Assembly: GCA_022818135.1 (NCBI GenBank)
Contig: JAFMSR010000016.1
Coordinates: 7,732,127 to 7,796,126 of the forward strand
DNA: 64,000 bases
Direction of reading: 5' to 3'
Origin: Saxidomus purpurata
Taxonomy: Eukaryota; Mollusca; Bivalvia; Venerida; Veneridae
The first letter of the stretch is position 1. Each line of letters opens with the position of its first letter. Made by a program: the position numbers and the translations under genes. The notes beneath the pieces were generated by a model. The model made no database searches. It was not told the origin of the DNA and was given only the letters and a program-made list of their open reading frames with translations. Positions 22,270 through 64,000 of the stretch are shown one piece after another.

Positions 22270-23682
22270 TATAGCTCGCCTGAGCACGAAGGAAGTGCTC
22301 AAATGTGAGCTATGGTGAACGCCTACCGGTGTCCGTCGTCGTCTGTCTGTCGACACTTTAATCTTGTGTATGCAATAGAGGCTGCATTTTTCTCTGGATC
22401 TTCATGCAACTAAGTCAGTATGACTACTTTGGTTACTTTTGATTCTAGGCCGAGTTCGAATATGGGTCAACTGGGTTCAAAATCTAGGTCACGGGGTCAT
22501 ATCATAGAAAAATCGGGAGCATACATTGTACAACAGAGGGTTGCATTTTAAATTTCATTGAATCTTCATGAAACTTTGTCAGAATGATAGCCTTAATCAA
22601 ATCTAGGTCGAGTTTGAATATGGGTTATCTGGGGTCAAAAGCTAGATCACGGGGTCAAATCATAGAAAACCCTTGTGAATGCAATAGAGGCTGCATTTTT
22701 CATAGGATACTCGTGAAACCTGGTCAGTATGATCGCATTGATGAAATCTAGGTTAAGCGTGAATATGGGTTGGCGGGGTCAAACACTAGGTCATTGGATC
22801 AGATCATAGAAAAACCTTGTGAATGCAATAGAGGTTGCATTTTTCATCAGATCTTCATGAATTTGTCAGTATAATTGCCTTGATGAAATATAGGTGGAGA
22901 TTGAATATCGGTTATCTTGGGTCTAATTACTAGGTCACGGGGTCCAATCATAGAAAAAACCTTGTGTATGTAATACAGGCTGTTTTTACTGGATACTTGT
23001 GAAACTTTGTCAATATGACTTCCTAGATAAAATCTATGTTGATTTAGAATAAGGGTTATCTGGGATTAAAACCTAGGTCACGAGGTCAACTCATAGGAAA
23101 ACCTTGTGAATGCAGTAAAGGTTGCATTTTTCATCAGATCTTCAGGAAACTTTGTCAGTATAATTGCCTTGATAAAATATAAGTATAGTTTGAATATCGG
23201 TTATCTGGGGTGTAAATACTAGGTCACGGGGTCAAATCATAGAAAAACCTTGTGTATGTAATAGAGGCTGCATTTTTCACTGGATACTCGTGAAACTTTG
23301 TCAATATGACTTCCTTGATAAAAGCTTAGTCTATTTAGAATATGGGTTATCTGGGGTAAATACCTAGGTTACGAGGTCAAATCATAGGAAAACCTTGTGT
23401 ATGCAATGTAGGTTGCATTTTTTCATTGTATCTTCATGACACCTTGTCAGTATGAGTGTCTTGATCAAATTTAGGTCAAGTTCGAATATGGGTAATCTGG
23501 GGTCAAAAACTAGGTCACCAAGTTAAAAACCAAATCATCATGTAAGATGGTCAAAACGTTTGACTTGCCAAGGTCAAACAGAATGTTTGTGTTAATGGCA
23601 TATAGTTAAGGGTTGCAGTTTGGTCATATATTGTCATAATTAGGTTGCAGGTGAGCGACATAGGGCCATCTTGGCCCTCGTG
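22270..23682 (+). mobile_element. Long tandem-cored non-autonomous element, most complete copy
   Basis: The left end is 'tatagctcgcctgagcac', with a short GAGCAC/GTGCTC hairpin and then a 'gtccgtcgtcgtctgtctg' patch. Eight or nine units of about 150 bases follow, each containing variants of 'ccttgtgaatgcaatagagg', 'aaactttgtcagtatga' and 'actaggtcacggggtcaaat'. The right end is 'caggtgagcgacatagggcc' then the hairpin GGGCCATCTTGGCCC. No protein. The terminal hairpins recall Helitron-like non-autonomous elements, but I do not see a clean TC...CTRR pair. Confidence 0.8.
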
Positions 23683-24003
23683 TTTATATTTGCGACTTAA
23701 ATATACCATTTAAATGGTCGAAAGATAATAATTGCGACCGCGTAAGCCGAAATCGACAAAGTTATTTGTAGTCATTAAACCCATAAGAATAAAATAAACA
23801 TTGTCCCTTGAAAAGAGGGACCAAAGTCGATTTGGTTGTTTTCCTTTATAACATTAACACAGATGAAATACACCCTCCCTTTGACTTTTTTCTTAAGCTA
23901 ATGCTTTTTTCTATGCATTTTATATAGTCTATAGTAAAGAGCTAAGAAAAAAAAATCCCCCCTTTTTCATTTTTTTTTTTTTCTGATATTTTAAAATGCT
24001 TAG

Positions 24004-24037
24004 AAAAAAAAATAAAAAAAAAAAAAAAAAAAAAATT
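24004..24037 (+). repeat. A-rich run
   Basis: About 34 bases of A with a single T, next to another A/T-rich homopolymer patch at 23949-23982. It could be a retroposon tail, but no body is recognised beside it. Confidence 0.85.
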
Positions 24038-25510
24038 GTTCCTTCAGTCATTTAAGATGAACTTCAAGTGACGAACTGTCATACTTTCATATAATTTAGT
24101 TACCAGATCTAATGAAAACCAGTTTACTGAGCGAGAGTTAAAACCTTCTAAAAATAGGTTTAATAGTTTTATACAATAAATTTTCTGTAAACCTGTTCGG
24201 CAGAGGATACATATTCCCTGAATTTGCTTGCTATCGTCTAGCATCGTTGCGAGGTTAAGAAACCAGTTGATGATTACTTATTTTACATAACTTTGATTAA
24301 CATACTTCAAATTAATGCCCATAGTTTAAGTTAATTTCTTTGCGAAGTTAAGATATTCAATGTGAAGTATACCAGGGTTAGAATCACAAGATCATTTTCT
24401 TTCCTGTGTGTGTTAGTATTGGTGCTGAGGCTGTGTTAATCAACAGGTCGGAGACTCTGATGTTAATGGTAGAGCTTTTCTGCCTTTAATTTGTAAGTAG
24501 ACTAGTGACTCTGCAGTTTATTTTTAATTCGTAGCAGTGACACAGAATGCCATTTCTGTGACTATCCCGTCATGCAACACGCTTTGCGGTAAAATCGTAT
24601 GCTCAACTTGCAAGTTGAGTGAATCAATTTGCAATCCGTACTTATATTCAACATTGTTGATGGGTCTGTAACAAAAACACAATAAGCCATACTTTTATAC
24701 TTCTGGGGAACTCAAAGGCGATATGTGACCAATCTGACTTTGCTATCCCGTTATATACGGCGGGATATATAGTTTTGGCGTTGTCCAGACCAGTCATTTC
24801 GTGGGAGGGGCTGTCACAATTTAATTTCATTTGGTCAAAACAATCATGTAATGACTCCCAAACGAAGTTTTTTTAAACTGAGGATGGTCCCTTTTAAAAT
24901 GAAAGGGCACAGTAACGCTGGGAAGTTTCCCGATACATGTATCATAATCTACTTTTTTAAAACACTTCGTTACAAATAATAACTCATTGCTTATTGAAAT
25001 ACTAACAACACATGTTTTTCAAGAATGCTTTATTCAAAAGAAACCGATAGAATAGCAAAGACGGACAAAAATGTAAGTGACTAAATGTGATATAAAGAAC
25101 ATAATGCGGCTTTGAAATTTACGTGATTCCAAGTATCTGTGAAATGTTTGACCAGCAAACCTAATTGTAAACTACATTTAAACGTATTTTTGAAATATTG
25201 GGTAGTAATTTTGATTAAGATTACACTTTAAAAATCACATTAAAACAACATTTAGGACAGTAAATCGATACATGTACAGAAAGTTTATAATAATTATAAA
25301 GAGTTCACAAAAATAATGCAAATCGCGTAATTCTGTTAAAACCAACTGCCACTTCCAATGTGAATATATATATGATAATTTTACAAAATATGTGCGTGAA
25401 GATCATTCAAATCAGTGTTAAGGTAACTACAAAATACTGAACACGAATTATTATATTTATATTAAATGACAGTTGCACTTTTCCGAACTAGTCTTACGAA
25501 AATTTAAGTA

Positions 25511-25939
25511 TTAAAGTGACATTATGCGCATTTTTTTCAAGTAAAAATCCAGCTGAATATGGTGTGTGTACAAAAGCGTAGAGGAAATAATAGCTTTTAA
25601 CCCAATACACCAAACTCTTCACGCTACCAGTATGAAATAAATAACTTTCCAAATATTGATTTTCTTATTTGACTGGGAGAGTCAATTTAAGAAAAGAACA
25701 ACTGCATGCAGGAGTTGCTTCCCTTCCACTGCCGAAATCTCTACCAACATCAACAACGACACAATCAACTATCATTTTATCAGTCCGACTTTTTTTATAT
25801 CTAAAGCACCAACTTCAAATACTAATGCGGCATAATCATTAATTTAACATATTTAAATGAACAGCAACCAAAAATTGCTTTTATAAAACTGTCACCAAAA
25901 TACACTATGTGCAGTAAGATGCGTATAATGTCACTTTAA
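25511..25939 (-). mobile_element. TTAA-flanked MITE, copy 2 (inverted)
   Basis: Ends are TTAAAGTGACATTATGC and TATAATGTCACTTTAA, as in the copy at 17466-17900, and the interior matches that copy in reverse ('gactgggagagtcaattt', 'ggagttgcttccctt', 'gtcaccaaaatacac'). It lies about 400 bases past the fibrocystin-L stop. Confidence 0.85.
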
Positions 25940-26335
25940 TCACAATATAAACAAATATCACAGAGCTATCGTTCAGTATCACAGCAAGATTTTGTTAAAT
26001 TTTGTATGACTATAAGTTAATGACATCTTAATTAAAAACAACTACATGCGTATATATAACAGTAAGACACGTAATAAATGAAATAAGTATATAATAAAGA
26101 GGGATTTCTACTCCCTAGAATACTCTAGAAACTCATATATTTACGTGATTTCACAAAGGGCATAGATTCTAATACTAGCGAAAGTGAAACAAAATCCAAA
26201 ATAAACATTTCAGTTTCAAGTCCATATAAGTATTTCAATCTCGTGTAGTCATCAAGTAATCCGCTTGTATAGTTCAATTCATTGCAATATCATCGCGTGG
26301 TAAACATCACGTGATAGAATTTCGTAGGCTAAAAT

Positions 26336-63951
<37,616 letters not shown>

Positions 63952-64000
63952 CTGTAGACATATTGTATAATTGTATAATATTTATAAAAGGGCCAGTGAA

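Larger units (their letters stand above)
21281..26335. other. Intergenic region between fusion gene and fibrocystin-L gene
   Basis: This is the 5' flank of the minus-strand fusion gene and the 3' flank of the minus-strand fibrocystin-L gene. No exon is supported. It holds the tandem-cored element at 22270-23682, an A-rich run at 24004-24037 and the MITE at 25511-25939. On the minus strand, ATTAAA lies at 25935-25940 inside the MITE end, and AATAAA at 25029-25034; either could serve as a poly(A) signal for the gene ending at 26336. Confidence 0.5.

Overview
The window looks like nuclear genomic DNA from a marine invertebrate, most likely a bivalve mollusc. This rests on AT-rich sequence, GT-AG introns of a few hundred bases to several kilobases, metazoan gene families, and dense short non-autonomous repeats of a style I associate with clam genomes. 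The species is not identifiable by reading alone. Exon models below were built by hand from open frames, splice signals and matching intron phases; every junction I propose keeps the frame.

Three protein genes are supported. (1) 6368-11058, plus strand: a complete seven-exon alpha-arrestin (ARRDC family, about 410 residues) with one PPxY motif. (2) 14400-21280, minus strand: a three-exon gene of about 698 residues that joins a DUF4291 domain, interrupted by a roughly 200-residue low-complexity insert, to a C-terminal NMNAT/cytidylyltransferase-like nucleotidyltransferase. This fusion is the most unusual protein here. (3) 26336-63951, minus strand: the 3' part of a very large fibrocystin-L-like gene (PKHD1L1 family), 43 exons and about 4,096 codons. 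It carries IPT/TIG domains, a cupredoxin-like domain, two G8 domains, two beta-helix regions, a SEA-like stalk, a transmembrane helix and an unusually long cytoplasmic tail with a PPxY motif. Its 5' end lies beyond the right edge.

Layout: 1-6367 has no convincing gene and holds two tandem-cored repeats and a tRNA-derived SINE. 6368-11058 is the arrestin. 11059-14399 is 3' flank. 14400-21280 is the fusion gene, whose 4.25 kb second intron carries an exact 14-unit minisatellite and a TTAA-flanked MITE. 21281-26335 is intergenic, with a long tandem-cored element and a second, inverted copy of the MITE. The rest is the fibrocystin-L gene, with SINEs, pogo-like MITEs, a hAT-like element and a T-free homopolymer block (50660-52156) that is probably an assembly error.

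The three genes are not an operon and show no direct functional link. Both the arrestin and the fibrocystin-L tail carry PPxY motifs of the kind bound by NEDD4-type WW domains, which is a coincidence worth noting and not evidence of a pathway.
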